64,000 nt of DNA, taken from NCBI GenBank assembly GCA_964247055.1, contig OZ176053.1, positions 8,060,001 through 8,124,000 of the forward strand, read 5' to 3'. The notes under the pieces are model-generated. The model was not told the DNA's origin, did no database searches, and saw only the letters and a program-made list of their open reading frames with translations. The position numbers and the translations under genes were made by a program. The DNA is from Paragordius varius (lineage: Eukaryota > Nematomorpha). Of this stretch, positions 21,701 through 33,719 are shown piece after piece (position 1 is the first letter of the stretch; each line of letters starts with the position of its first letter).

Positions 21701-24700
21701 TAATTTGAAACAAGCTATAAATATATCTTGTAAAGCTATCATCCATTTATCATCGATAATATGAGAAGGATTTAGAACGTTAATTAATGATTCCGTAAAT
21801 TGATGTAAAATAACTGTCAACAATTCAGTACTATTTACAAGGGTAGATAATGGATTTAAGTCCGAAACTAAGGTTTCATTCTCAGATAACTTATTTGGTT
21901 TTAACCTAAAATATATGTATATATTAACTTATCAAACGACTTTATAAAAGAAAATAATATAATATAAAAGAAAAAAATTTCCAATTATACAAAACAAGTT
22001 CTAAACCTATAAATAAAATTTAACTTACTCAAGTATATCTTCGAGTAAATTGATGCAAAAAGAATGTTCATAATGTAATATAATTAGTGGATTATTTTGA
22101 TTATTATTAGTTAGGGTATTGTTTTGGCAAATCGCTTGATATTTTGAGCACAATTTCAAAAGTATTTGGCACCAATGTGACTTATCAAACGATGTATTAG
22201 GACTATGATTATAAAAAAATAAGTTAATAATATACAATATATTCAAAAAAATTTACTTTTTTGGATAATACGTGATATAAATATTAAATATTTTATCTAA
22301 AATTTTTATTATCTATGCGTGTCTTTTAGAAAGTTGTTGCTAAACCCTTTGTGGCATTCTCATAAATTAATGTTTCTCATTTCAGATCTTGCGCAAAACA
22401 AATTATTTAAGGAAAAATGAGTTATTGACATATTTAAGCATTAGCCACCTGGTTTTTTACTTTCAATAAGATTTTGCTCCACCTGATCGGATTTTAACAC
22501 TGACTTATATAATTTAATTAATTGTTAATAATCGAATTTAGCTAATATTGAAATTGAGATGTGTAGAATCACGATTTACGGAAGATTTATAGGTCAATTA
22601 ACAAAATATAACTCTGATTCAGATTTATATTTAGCGACAGGATAATCAATTGCTTTTATAATTTGTTTCGTTCATTTTCTAAACCAATTCTTTTGAAGAA
22701 TATTATCCCTGGGTTGATCGGGGGACCCAGAAAAGAGGCCGCCCAAAAGTCGATAGCTCGATATCCTCAAAACAATTACAAACCTTAGACTTCCTCCAAT
22801 GATAGGGATGGCATGATTGTCCTAAATAGAAAACACTAATAGAGACGCTATGCTATATAATGCACTCACGATAACTTAAAATTCCAAATTTAGTTTGTTC
22901 AAAGTGGACATAAAACGAAAGACGTGCATAGTATAAGATTCCGAGCTACCATCTAGCACCGGTAGAACCTAGAATATTGCAGTGATTGGTAGATTCATCA
23001 AGGATTGAGGTATTTAAAATCATTGTTTGGATTTAAATTGCTTTGCTCCCATTATATTTATGCTTCGTTGAAAGATTTCTATAGCAATTAACTCGTATAA
23101 AGCGTCTTTCATAAGAACAGTATTGAAATTGCTGCATTTAAACACAATTTATCCCATTGAGTGTTTTCTTATTATCCACAAGGATGTTTAACAAACATTT
23201 TATGTATTTATCCACCTTATAAACTTAATTCAAAATAGTTTTCCAGCGACCTATAAGTATTGATATGCTGACAACACTCTTCTCTGAAGAAAATCATTTT
23301 ATAACACTACCATTTAAAAATAACTTAATAGTATGCAATAGAAAACATTTTTCTAGCAAATTTTTTTATTTGAAGATATATTACTTTGATTTACTATTCA
23401 TGAAGGTGTATTCTGAGCGGGCAAGATGTAGAGAAAAGCGAATTGCCTCAATATAGGTCAATGCAACAATGTTAGCACGGACATTTTGTTGATGACTGTT
23501 TTCTCCTAAATAAAGAAAAAATTAATTTATGTTAACAAATTATTTAACAATCTATACATAGTTTTATAATTATGTAAAAAAACTATTGATCAAAAACGTT
23601 TTAATAAAAAAAATTTTATATTGCAATAAACAAAAGCTAACATTAAAAAGTTTTTATATGTTTTAAGGTTATCTTGCGAAAAATAAGAGAAAATTTTGAT
23701 ATCATATGTATGAAAGCATATTTACTAATATCGAAGATGTGAATTAAAGTGGTAGGAGAAAAATGTTTTTTTCTAAATTTATTAAAAAATAATATTTTTA
23801 CGCGATTCATTATAAATTATTTTTAAAGTGCATGGCAAGTTTCAAATTAATAAAATATTAATATGGCGCTTAGTTCTAAAAACTCCATTTTATCAATTAA
23901 AAATTATAGTTGTGTTTATTATGTAAATTTATAGATTTATTCAACACCTTGATCCATTAAAACAATTTTTTTACTAAAAAAATTCGTTATGCAATATATA
24001 ACTTAATCAATTAAGGATATTTTAAACGAGTTTATTAAATAAATATTAGACAAAATAAAAACTTTTGTTTAATTCTTCGTGGTCATTATTTTGTGAAGGA
24101 GATTTGCCATTTGTTGGTCCATCTAGAAAAATAAATAAAAATGTACTTGATATATTTGCCAATTATAATTTTTTATAAATGACATATCAAAAGGCAATAG
24201 TTTATATAAATAATAATCGGGTTTAAAAAAGTACGGTTTTCTTTATGATAAAAATAGTCTTTAGTATAATCGTTCAATTTTTACTGTAAAATAAAATTAC
24301 TATAAGGTATAGGAGTCGTGGTGTCCAAACCACGAAAGTAATCAATATTGCGTTCGATGATAGAAAAATCTTCTAAATCACATTCGACCAATTTATTACA
24401 GGCCATCGCACATTTCTGGCTTAAAGAATCGATCAAATTGAGCAGAGATTGAGTCAAAACATTCTACAGATATAATAAAAAGATAGAATTACCAATTTTT
24501 TACAGCTTTTATATGAGGTTTTTATACGTTTTCCTGGTATTATAGACTATTGTCTGGAAGAAACTGATTAAAATAATAATCGCATACAAAATCAACAATA
24601 TTCATAAAATATATATATGTAAATTTTTATGCATCATATAATTTATGTGTTTACCGGTACTTTCTCAAGTTTTGACACTATAGATTGGGCATATAATAGC

Positions 24701-27700
24701 AAAGATATTACACTATTCATTAGAAGGTAGGGATAATCAGTTACTAAATGTAAAAATTGATATTACTAGAAAAAACAAAAACTATATTATAATATGGCAT
24801 TTTCGGTCTGTAAAATCAATTTTAAAATGCCCATTGAAAAAAATATAAATTTAAATGTAACCTATAATAGATATGGTTGTTGTTTGAATGATCAGATCCC
24901 ATTTAAATACCGCATTAAGACTAGATTGTGAAACTTTTTCCCAAAGGTCAAAAAGACATTCAAGTGCCGAACGCAAAAGAATAGGATTGGATTTAACAAT
25001 TCCATACACTTGCTTGTAAAATATGGCTTTAAGAATTGCTCCTAAATATCATTGTATAAATTCAATTGTTTTGACAAATTATGATGGTTTACGGAACAGT
25101 TAATGTTTGTTTTGTACAAAATTTCGGAGTTGTATGTTAAAATATAATAACATTAAACTAAAAATATAAAGCGATATTGCACCCTATGTCAGGAGTAATC
25201 GCAAACTTATGATTTAAGCATATATCAGTAACACATAAATATTTATCAGGTATACCATATTTTATATTCACACTTTTATTAATATTTTATTTAATTAAAT
25301 GAGTTTAATCACTGAATACAGGTAAAGGACAAAGGTAAAATCATATTATACCTTCCTGACCGATAGATACTAAAAGCGTTCGTTTCACGACTCTCATAAT
25401 TTCCAAACATACATCAGTGTAATCTATCGATACATTGTTGGCATTACAATATGGTCTATCCATACTATCTTGTTGAGATTGTGACCATATTTGACTAGCT
25501 GCACTCGTTGAAGTTATAGGGAGATTATTATCAACATTATTATTTGTAGGATTTTTTATGGTCGTTTGAGATATTTGCTCAGACAAATTATCTATGGGTA
25601 TACGTAGGTGTTTTAACAACTCTGTGAATCCAAATAGTCCCAGCATTTTAACCATAACCTTACGTGAGAATATACATCGCCTAAGATGTACTAATAATGA
25701 TTCACGAATACCACAAACCGTGCCATGTAAAAACGGATCAATACAATGTATCATGGATAAAACATAGTGTTTTAAGAATGCCAATGAGGTATTTATATCA
25801 TTGACGTGTTGCGTAGCACTAGGCGATATCGGTGAGTTGTGTTTAACAGAAGGGTGTAAATTGGTGTATAAATTACCCATATCCATATTTTTCCATTTAT
25901 GTTCATGATGATTAAATGGATCCAACAAAATGGTTAGATGAGATTTAAGGGTGCATAAAAAATGACTGAATTCTCTCCTTTCCTCAAACGCCTTCCCTGT
26001 AATGATAACAAAATATTTTATGAAAACTGAGAAATTTTCAATTTTTTATATAATAAATGGTATATAAATCTAAAATCAATTCTTTAAGATGAAAATGTTA
26101 AAATGTATTTTTTTGGTAGTAGGCGTAAATTCAAAACTTATATTAAAATTTCAAATAAAAAACGAATTTAGGTAATACCTTCGGTGCTTGTGGCATCATC
26201 ATACAATGGAAGGGATTTTAATTGTGATATCTGGCTAACGGATGCATGCAAAGGGATATCCCCAATATGTCTTAAAATTCTTTCATAATGCTGACAAATG
26301 ATTTGGAAAACCTCTATGGGAAAAATATTTTATCATTAAAACAAAAAATAAATGAATAAACAAATTTATATTTGATAAATTTAATATTACCCATATACAC
26401 GGTTAGCGAGGATAAATTTTGCAGCTTTGAACATTGTAAAATAACTTCCAAGATTTTTTGTACAAACTTTATCTTGATTGAGTAATGAATTTTATTTTGG
26501 GGACCGAATATTCTCTATACAGAATGTAAAATATACAGTTGTCAAAAACTAAGTTATATAAAAGTACACATTAACTAATTAGTCTTTATATCATTGAACT
26601 GATTATTCAAAGTACAAGTTTTAGGATATTAAAAATTAAATTATTTAAAACGCCGATATTAAAAAAATTGATAGTATGGTTTGTGCAACTTACTTCAAAT
26701 ATACTGCTATAAAAAATTAAAAATTTATAAATCTAGGACAAGATGTATTTACTATGCAATCCTAATCATTAATTATAGCAAAAATTCTAAATGTATATAC
26801 CAATGTTAAATTCCTTAATATGGTGTAACCTATAGTTACCAATTTCGGTGCTTGAAATGTTGTCGTTAGCCATAAATTTTTTAAATGTTTGAGAGAGGAA
26901 ACATTCGTATTAATATTTGTAGTATGATTTGCATTTTTCATGCCACCATGCTCATCAATAAGATGACATGCAAATGCTGTGACATTGTTAATAATGTCGT
27001 ATTTGGTTAGGTCCAACCTATTAATAAATTATAGTGTGAGTATTTTTTATTAATATTTTTAAATAGCTTTTGCAGTACACAGTAACATCACATATTAATT
27101 AAGTATAAGAGTTTATACTGTAAAAACTATCAATAATTAAAAAAATGGTATTGAAACCGGTTTATAATTGTACCTCATAACCAGTAGCGTTTTTAAAACA
27201 AAGTGCGGTCCGTTTTTATACGAATGATACGCGCTTAATTAAATTTCAAATGTTTTTTTCCATTTTGATTATATAAAAAAATTGCAATTTTTATCACTAA
27301 AATATTTAAAAAGAAGCCGTTCACCTCCAACGTGAGCTAGGGTTTCAGCAAAAATAATTACCTTTTTATCAACGATTCAGTGTATGTTAGCATAGAGTAC
27401 GGGTCTAAAGAAAGCGGTGTGGGAAACATTTTAAGGGCAAATAGCTTGTAATATTCTGCCATCATTGTATATTTGTCCAAGAATTTGGTCAAAGAACTAA
27501 CTAACGTTTTAGAATGCTAATGGACAAAATGATATATTTTAAAATCGCAATGCAAATATATGATTAGTTGGGTATACCGAATCTGTTGTATCCAAAATGC
27601 ATAAATCAATTAAATACTGCCGTATGCAAATAGGAAAATATAATGCGGACAATTCCTAGAAATTACTAAATGGTAATACTTTATTAAATTTAACAAAGGA

Positions 27701-28368
27701 ATCGGAATCTATTATATTTACCAATGTCTTATAAACATTATAATAATCATCATTGACACTTAAAAAAAACATCCATTTATAAAGGGTCGTATAAAGATTC
27801 TTTTTTTGAACATAATGTTTTAATAACTGATTTGCATTTTCGATTTTATCTGCTACTGAGTGGTTGGAATTCAGTATTTTTAGTAAAATCTGATTTACAT
27901 CTAATTGCAATATTTCATTTTTAGCCATGTTAATTAGCAGGTGACTGTTAGCCCAACTTTTATTACATATATAACTATACTTAACAGTCAAATACAAATA
28001 ATTTATATCTTTACATAGATTGCTTCCATTTTTGTATTTATGCTCCTTGTATAATATAATTTTTTTAATCTTTAGGATCATTATACAAATCGAATTTAAA
28101 ATAAAAATTGCTGTAGAATTCGTAGTATCAGGCGTCCATATTATTTTATCCAATATATCCTCAATTAAATCAGCATAATACAATGAATTTAGATTGATTA
28201 ACTAAAAAATCAAAATATATTAAACCTGATTAAACAAATTTTGTAAATTATCGGAATTACAATTATCAGATTTATTTATGAGCTGAGAGATATAAGTTCT
28301 TAAATTAATAGATAATGTTTCAGAATCTATAATTAACCCATAAAATAACTAGTTGGGTCACAATCCAT
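15725..28368 (-). CDS. FANCI: FANCI, Fanconi anaemia ID2-complex subunit
   Basis: Twenty-six exons close in one frame to about 1,775 aa: 28350-28368, 28226-28326, 27680-28201, 27578-27655, 27362-27516, 26801-27017, 26391-26514, 26179-26313, 25352-25996, 24862-25041, 24655-24743, 24301-24463, 24063-24122, 23395-23505, 22257-22296, 22029-22202, 21415-21905, 20955-21074, 20554-20692, 20363-20480, 19744-19980, 19075-19284, 18391-18762, 16602-16757, 16432-16517 and 15725-16310. FANCI pairs with FANCD2, clamps DNA and is monoubiquitinated in crosslink repair. Diagnostic matches: RESLLVHLRRCIFSRK with GFTELLKHLRI and CLEIMRVVKRTL (exon 9), NKLVECDLEDF (exon 12), FEKLMKLV and IIPELIFRVEESEK (last exon). 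It is an alpha-helical repeat protein throughout. Human FANCI is 1,328 aa; the excess is Asn/Ser-rich insertions. Basic GKRKK near the C terminus may be nuclear targeting. The first three introns are 23, 24 and 24 nt. Confidence 0.93.
16847..17274. mobile_element. MITE with TTGTCAAACGT terminal repeats in a FANCI intron
   Basis: The left end CTTTGTCAAACGTAAAAATA is mirrored at the right end by TTTGTACGTTTGACAAG. Pairing continues inward for about 80 bp, including AAATGAGAAATAAAA against TTTTAATTTCTCATTT. The core is more GC-rich (TTACTCCCGTTACCCGAG). Length is about 430 bp with no ORF. It lies in the intron between FANCI exons 24 and 23 in genomic order. Confidence 0.7.
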
Positions 28369-28425
28369 TTCCAATAAATTTAAATTCCCCGGCTGTATGT
28401 TGCGCTACATTCATACAATCATCTT
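28369..28425. promoter_or_regulatory. 57-bp bidirectional start region between FANCI and DHDDS
   Basis: The FANCI ATG (28366-28368, - strand) and the DHDDS ATG (28426, + strand) face away from each other with only 57 bp between them. Both starts give the conserved N terminus of their family, so the spacing is unlikely to be a start-codon error, although the FANCI start depends on a 23-nt first intron. No TATA box or motif could be assigned. The two 5' leaders and a shared core promoter must fit here, overlap, or lie partly inside the neighbouring gene. Confidence 0.55.
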
Positions 28426-29389
28426 ATGACTTGGTTTAAATCCAATTTTGAATTGAGTTTGCCACAAAGGATTGGGTTATCGCTGTTAAAATTGGGACCG
28501 ATTCCGAAACATATAGCATTTATTATGGATGGTAATAGACGTTACGCGAGAATTAAAAATCTTTCTCGGCATTTGGGTCACGAGAAGGGCTTTGATGCGT
28601 TAACCAATGTAAATATTTCCATTATTTATGTGTTATAGATTTTACAGTGTTGCTTATACATGAATATAAAAGAAGTTACAGTGTATGCTTTTAGTCTTGA
28701 AAATCTCAAAAGAACCGATTCAGAAGTTAATGAACTCTTAAAGCTGGCTAAAGAAAAATTTTTCAAATTATTAGCGGAGAAGTATGCTTTTAAAAATTTA
28801 TATTAGGGACACGTTGCAAAAATATCAAATAAAAATTAACATTTGGGGAAATTTAAAATATGCCGATGATGAACTCTTACAAATTTTAAAAGAAATTGAA
28901 CAAGTCACAATATCACATAAAAGGTTCTAATTGTTATTATATTTTAGTGCAATACTAAATATATGTTTATTTTATACATCAACGGATGAATCTGTTCATG
29001 CTATTAATGGTATAATAGAAGATTTGAAAACCGGTGTTTTAGAGACAAGGTATTTAAATTTTTAACAAAAATAGTGATATCACGGAAAACATCATCGATA
29101 AGTATCTTTACAGTAAAAATTCTCATTCCATTGATCTCTTGATAAGAACTTCGGGCGAAACTCGCCTTAGCGATTTTTTATCATGGCAGGTTTATAATCA
29201 AATTTATTTAAAAATTTTATTGACGATTAAATTTAATATGTATAATTTTATTTTCAGATCACGTATTCTTGCATCTATTTTGTTAAAATTTTATGGCCAG
29301 AATTCTGTATTTGGCAATTATTTCAAGCTATCCTGTATTACCAATATAATTTTATAGCGATGAAAGTACATTTTTTGATGTTTACATAA
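28426..29389 (+). CDS. DHDDS: Dehydrodolichyl diphosphate synthase catalytic subunit (cis-prenyltransferase)
   Basis: Six exons close to 263 aa: 28426-28608, 28639-28781, 28807-28923, 28948-29049, 29075-29189 and 29258-29389. The enzyme adds isopentenyl units to farnesyl diphosphate in cis to make the dolichol backbone for N-glycosylation, at the ER with its partner NUS1 (NgBR). Visible signatures: [16 protein letters not shown] near residue 26 with the catalytic Asp, [23 protein letters not shown], and [18 protein letters not shown] for substrate binding. The final exon gives ILWPEF, matching LWPEY of the human enzyme. It is shorter than human DHDDS (333 aa) because it stops soon after this block and lacks the long C-terminal helical tail. 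Four of five introns are 30, 25, 24 and 25 nt. NUS1 is not in the window. Confidence 0.95.
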
Positions 29390-29863
29390 ATATTTAGAAG
29401 CTAAGAAAAATTACGAATGCGAATTTATCAATTAAACCTGATATAGTGAGCCCTCTGACATAATGAAAAATTTATATTACTGCATAATCGTGATTAGCAA
29501 TATTTTATCATGCAAATATAAATTATTTTAATTATATAAATTGTTGTAAGAATATAGTAGATATGAAAAAAAATTTATCAAATATATATTTTACAATAAT
29601 ATATCATATACATATTGAATCAAAAAACATTAAACTCAAGAATTTTTGGGAAAACGTTTGTTAACTGGGGAAATGTTATTAATAATTGTATAAAATCAGT
29701 AAAATATTCTATATCTATAATAGCGCAACGATCACCTGAAAATTTTATGCAACAAATTATTAATATTATAATTTATTTATTTTAAATGCATCATTGATTG
29801 ATTAAAATATATATATATAATGATTGAATTGTGCCTTGGGTAAATTTTTTCTATCACAAATAT
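29390..29863. other. Tail-to-tail spacer between DHDDS and the NDUFAF4-like gene
   Basis: This is about 470 bp of AT-rich sequence between two convergent gene ends. It should contain both 3' untranslated regions and polyadenylation sites; AATAAA-like hexamers are too common in this background to single one out. Nothing else was seen. Confidence 0.6.
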
Positions 29864-30698
29864 TTATTTATTATTGCCCCCTGGAATTTTTGGTATTTTG
29901 ACATTGTAATCGGATAAAAATTCTTTTACATCATCGGAAATAATATCTAAAAATTCATTTTTAGGCAAATCATCTATTATAGCGTTTTCTTTGCCTTTTA
30001 CATTAATTGCTGAGATGGCTAGAGAATTAAGTTTGTTTAAAAATTTGGATTGAGAAGCTTTTTTATTAGGATCATTCGGCATAATAAATTCATATAGTTT
30101 ATAATAATCTAAAATTTCTTTTAAAGTTTCGATTTCTAAATCATATTTCCTTGCTAAATATTTAAAGAAATAATCATCGCCTTCAAATATATATTTAACA
30201 TTTTCCGATATATGAATGTTGCTCATGATATCTTTTTTAGCTCGATTATATTCGGAATATGTGGTCAAAACTTTTAAAAGTTGTGTGATGGTTAAATTAC
30301 CGGGTGTTACATATTTTGGTTCAGTATAACCGTATTGTGACATTACAGATTCCCCATATTTTTGAGGTAAACGCTTAATAGATTGTGAAGCTATTTCTTT
30401 CGTTTTATTTTTATCCTATAATATATATGAAGGTTACAAAAAAAGGCGTATCTTTAATTTCAATTGTATTTACAGCATCAACTACATTTTGGTGCTTACT
30501 TTTAATATCATCAATTATTTTCTCATCTAATATTATTAAATTTAAACCTTGCTCATGTGAGTATTGTGGATCTTTGAAATGTGGAGATATATGATATTTC
30601 ACATCGCTTTTGTTAATAAACTTTAAGGCGCGCTCTGAAATGTTATAATATTGTTTGGGTCTTGATAAAAATGAATAAAGGGCCCCCATTCCATTCAT
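29864..30698 (-). CDS. NDUFAF4: NDUFAF4-like mitochondrial complex I assembly factor
   Basis: Two exons, 30438-30698 and 29864-30415, are joined across a 22-nt intron (30416-30437) to give up to 270 aa. NDUFAF4 works with NDUFAF3 in the early assembly of respiratory complex I at the inner mitochondrial membrane. Three features point to it: the N-terminal MGALYSFLSRP followed by ISERALKFI and HISPHF, which parallels the MGAxxxRxxxxFNxENRAxxxI and P-x-HP pattern of the family; a central KRLPQKYGE; and NLTITQLLKVLTTY with a C-terminal YDLEIETLKEILDYYKLYE, matching SIVEALTLL and YQLEQKDVNSLLKYF. The human protein has 175 aa; this one is longer in the middle and at the tail. Either ATG at 30698 or the one three codons later could be used, and the family pattern (MGA) favours the latter. 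Divergence is high, so the call is moderate. Confidence 0.72.
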
Positions 30699-31193
30699 TC
30701 ATTTATACATTATTTAAAGAGTAAGGATATTTAAAAATTTAAATATTCTCATATTTATTCTATAACAATTTGCAAGTATGTATAAAAATTTATTTTAGTT
30801 AATTTTTAGCTTATTTTGAATTTATTAAAATAATGGGGTTAGCATAAAACCTTAAAATCCTTTTAGATTTATACTAAAATTATTTTTTTATAAGAACACA
30901 CGATTTATAGCAAATATTATTTTTCATCCATCATCAATCTAATGTTATGTTAATATATTTTTAGCTTAGATTGATTATTTCTATATGTTAAAATAATATA
31001 TTATGTTGTAGATATGTATATATTATTGTAAGAAGGCGACATCATACTTTTAAGTTAATATCAAAACTGAATTAGTTCCCATCTAATTCTCCATAAGTTT
31101 ATTATCAAATTGTCCAAAAATACTTTATTTTTATTTAGTTTATATTAGTTTCGGAATGATAACCTATAGGACCTTTAAATAAATACCATAAAA

Positions 31194-31290
31194 CAGTGGT
31201 ACTCACCAAAATATTTATGGGGCCAATTAAAATATTTTTTCGTATCGCACAAGCCTTATACTGACAAATATTGCGTAACTCTTTGAAATA
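31194..31290. mobile_element. Partial hAT-like end (CAGTGGTACTC)
   Basis: CAGTGGTACTCACCAAAATA resembles the terminal inverted repeat of a second hAT group. The reverse-complement end GGATTGAGTACCACTGG is seen at about 59089-59107. No matching second end was found here, so it is a fragment or solo end. Confidence 0.4.
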
Positions 31291-31386
31291 TTAGTAAAAA
31301 AATAAAATATTAAGGTTATAAAAAGCACTTCTAGATAATATCTATACTTTCCCGTATGCCTTTGTTCCCTTTTGTGATGATTAGAC

Positions 31387-31687
31387 CAGGGGTGTCCAAC
31401 ATAAATGGTTTTGCAGGTCGCATATTAATTCTAAACATCCGGCAGGCCGCATTTGAAAAATATATGGGCACAAAAATTTTTTTATAATTCAAACATAAGA
31501 TTATAAAAAATTATGAAAGATACTATTAATCTCATCAATTTTCGCATTGCACTACTTTGGGAAGACTCATTTAGAAAATTTATTTAAAAAAGTCATGGGG
31601 TTTATCAAAACTAATTTTCCAATTTTTTTGCGGGCTTCACAAAATATTTCGGATCGCCGCCCGCAAGTCGCCTGTTAGACACCCGTG
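31387..31687. mobile_element. hAT-type MITE with near-perfect 8-bp target duplication
   Basis: The element starts CAGGGGTGTCCAACA and ends with the imperfect complement TGTTAGACACCCGTG. It is flanked by GATTAGAC (31379-31386) and GATTATAC (31688-31695), an 8-bp duplication differing at one base. The CAGGGGTGTCCAA end and 8-bp duplication are classic for hAT elements. It is 301 bp with no coding potential and GC-rich subterminal words (GCAGGCCGCA, GCCGCCCGCAAG). Confidence 0.85.
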
Positions 31688-31812
31688 GATTATACGTTCG
31701 CTTTATTATTTTATGTTTAATCGTGAACTTTAACAAAAGTGGTATATATTTTTGTAGAGAGTCATTATAAACCAACGATACATAGTAGTCAAGATTAAAT
31801 CTTCTTGTTTAC

Positions 31813-32534
31813 ATGGAATTACTAAATGGTTATCGAGAGAAACTAAAAAATGTATGCCACAGATTCATAAAAGTTAGGCCATATCAGATTGTGAAAAATC
31901 GTTATGTGACGCAGACAATCTTTTTAAAACATATGAATCCCTGAAGGAATTTATCTTAACTACCCACCAAAGTTTGAAAATAAATGCAATGATCCCCATT
32001 AGCAATGTCTGTTTTATGCCGGGAAGTCTTACCAAAACGAATGAAATTACCATTTTGCTTGGTGACAATTATTTTGCTAAGGTCTCGACATTCGATGCCC
32101 AAAAAATAATTGACCATAGATTTGAAAGTTTTTATAATTTACTTAATGTGTTGTTAGTATTGCAAAAGCAGATTTCAGAGCTGACAAAGAAAAAAGAAAA
32201 TTACACTAAAAAATTGGAAAACTTTAATCAACTCTTTCCTTCTGATTATGTTGAAATACATGAACCCTACGATGAAGAACAGGATAAACAATGGAGACGT
32301 AAATGACCTTTCCAATATATATTTAGTTAAACATAAACAAAATATAAAAAATGCCATTGTTGAACAAAAAAATGTTAAAAGTCATAATGTATCGAAGGCT
32401 AACAAACAAGTCAAATGGAATATCGATGAGATAGAGACGTCGATGGACATTGTTGATACTTCACTCAATGTAGAATCACTTAGTTTGAATAAATCCGATA
32501 ATGTAGTAAATTTATTTTGTACTCTTGATTTTAT

Positions 32535-32571
<37 letters not shown>

Positions 32572-33241
32572 TTTCATAGTTATACAATTCAAATTGTATT
32601 AATAATTATAACTATAGCATAAAATCGGAATTTTAGCCAAATAATTATTATGGCCTTTCCTCAAAATAAAGAGATAACAAAGTTTATACTTTTTCTTTAT
32701 TGTGAAAGATATATATTGAAGCCATAAAAGCTTTAACGTTTCGCTGTGGGGCTTGGAGTTATTTGGCGAAATTTAACTGTTTCAGGATTAGAATTTTTAC
32801 ATACATAATTAAGAACATACATGAAATCTAACACGCCTTGGTCTTTTAAAAATTGGTTTTAGGTAAAATATTATATTTATAAATAATGTCTTTATAAACA
32901 TATTTTCTCCACCGTGAAAAATGTAATATGTGAAACCAAATTTTTTATAAATCTATACGGTAATTTTTGTAAATTAGGAATTTGAAATAACAAAAAAGCC
33001 CGAACCTTCAAAATCTATACTTAAAAAGACCAATATCAGTCAACTTGATCCAAATTCTACCATAATTCCGAAAGCTAAGGTACAATTCTCATTTAATATC
33101 AAGAAAGCCGAAATTGCCAAAATCGAAAATGTTATTGGAGACATTAAATTAAACGCTGCAACAAATACTCAAGATACCATTCCTACCAAAATGTCAAAGT
33201 TTAAAAGAGAAAGGGAAGAAAAACGTAATCGCAAAATATGA
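31813..33241 (+). CDS. URI1: URI1, unconventional prefoldin RPB5 interactor
   Basis: Four exons: 31813-31851, 31878-32298, 32327-32502 (or to 32505) and 32978-33241. URI is the scaffold of the R2TP/prefoldin-like complex that assembles RNA polymerases and other machines with HSP90. The N-terminal half is an alpha-prefoldin fold: a helix, the hairpin core NVCFMPGSLTKTNEITILLG then DNYFAK, and a long C-terminal coiled coil (LQKQISELTKKKENYTKKLE). Human URI1 has FMPGKLVHTNEVTVLLGDNWFAK at the same place. The last exon carries KPEPSKSILKKTN, the conserved SILK-type box, and ends MSKFKREREEKRN, like VSKFKAARLQQKD in human. The protein is about 300 aa against 535 in human; the acidic central region is shortened. 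Introns 1 and 2 are 26 and 28 nt; intron 3 holds an AT microsatellite at 32529-32568. Confidence 0.93.
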
Positions 33242-33719
33242 TATAACTTGTGTAATAAATATATGCAACATTATTTGTTAATTAAAATGAGAATTACTTT
33301 TCGAATGCGACAGAACGTATTTTTACTTATAAATATGTATCGTGAGGTCGGAACAATTTCGTTTGTTAAAAATGAATTTTTGTTTAGACGCTCTTTTTTT
33401 AGATTGGTGCAGCTTGGTAGCCTTTAAAATAAAAAATATTAACAGTTTGCAAATCTCGTTCTTGAAAATTTGATTCGTGCTTTTTCATACACATATAATC
33501 TTTTAAAAGGGTTAATGATTATTGCTTCTTTATAGGTTATTAGATATTCACTTATGTGCCAATAGCAGTCTATCTGGTACTATTTCGTTGCCTACATTTC
33601 TATTTAACTGCAAATACAGGGTTTTTAGACTACATATTAAACTGAATATGTTATTTTTATATTGATTCGTTTTAGCTTTTCCCTTGAGATATGTTAAATT
33701 AAACAATGTCAACAATAAA

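Larger units (their letters stand above)
30699..31812. other. Divergent spacer between the NDUFAF4-like gene and URI1
   Basis: This is about 1.1 kb upstream of both genes. It contains a partial hAT-like end with CAGTGGTACTCACC at about 31194 and a complete hAT-type MITE at 31387-31687. The remainder is AT-rich with nothing recognised. Confidence 0.6.

Noticed and set aside
27656-27658. In-frame TAG in the FANCI 27.6-28.2 kb reading frame, as if the gene were a pseudogene or used stop read-through
   Set aside because: A 24-nt GT-AG intron (27656-27679) removes it and keeps the conserved sequence in frame; all 26 exons then close without stops.
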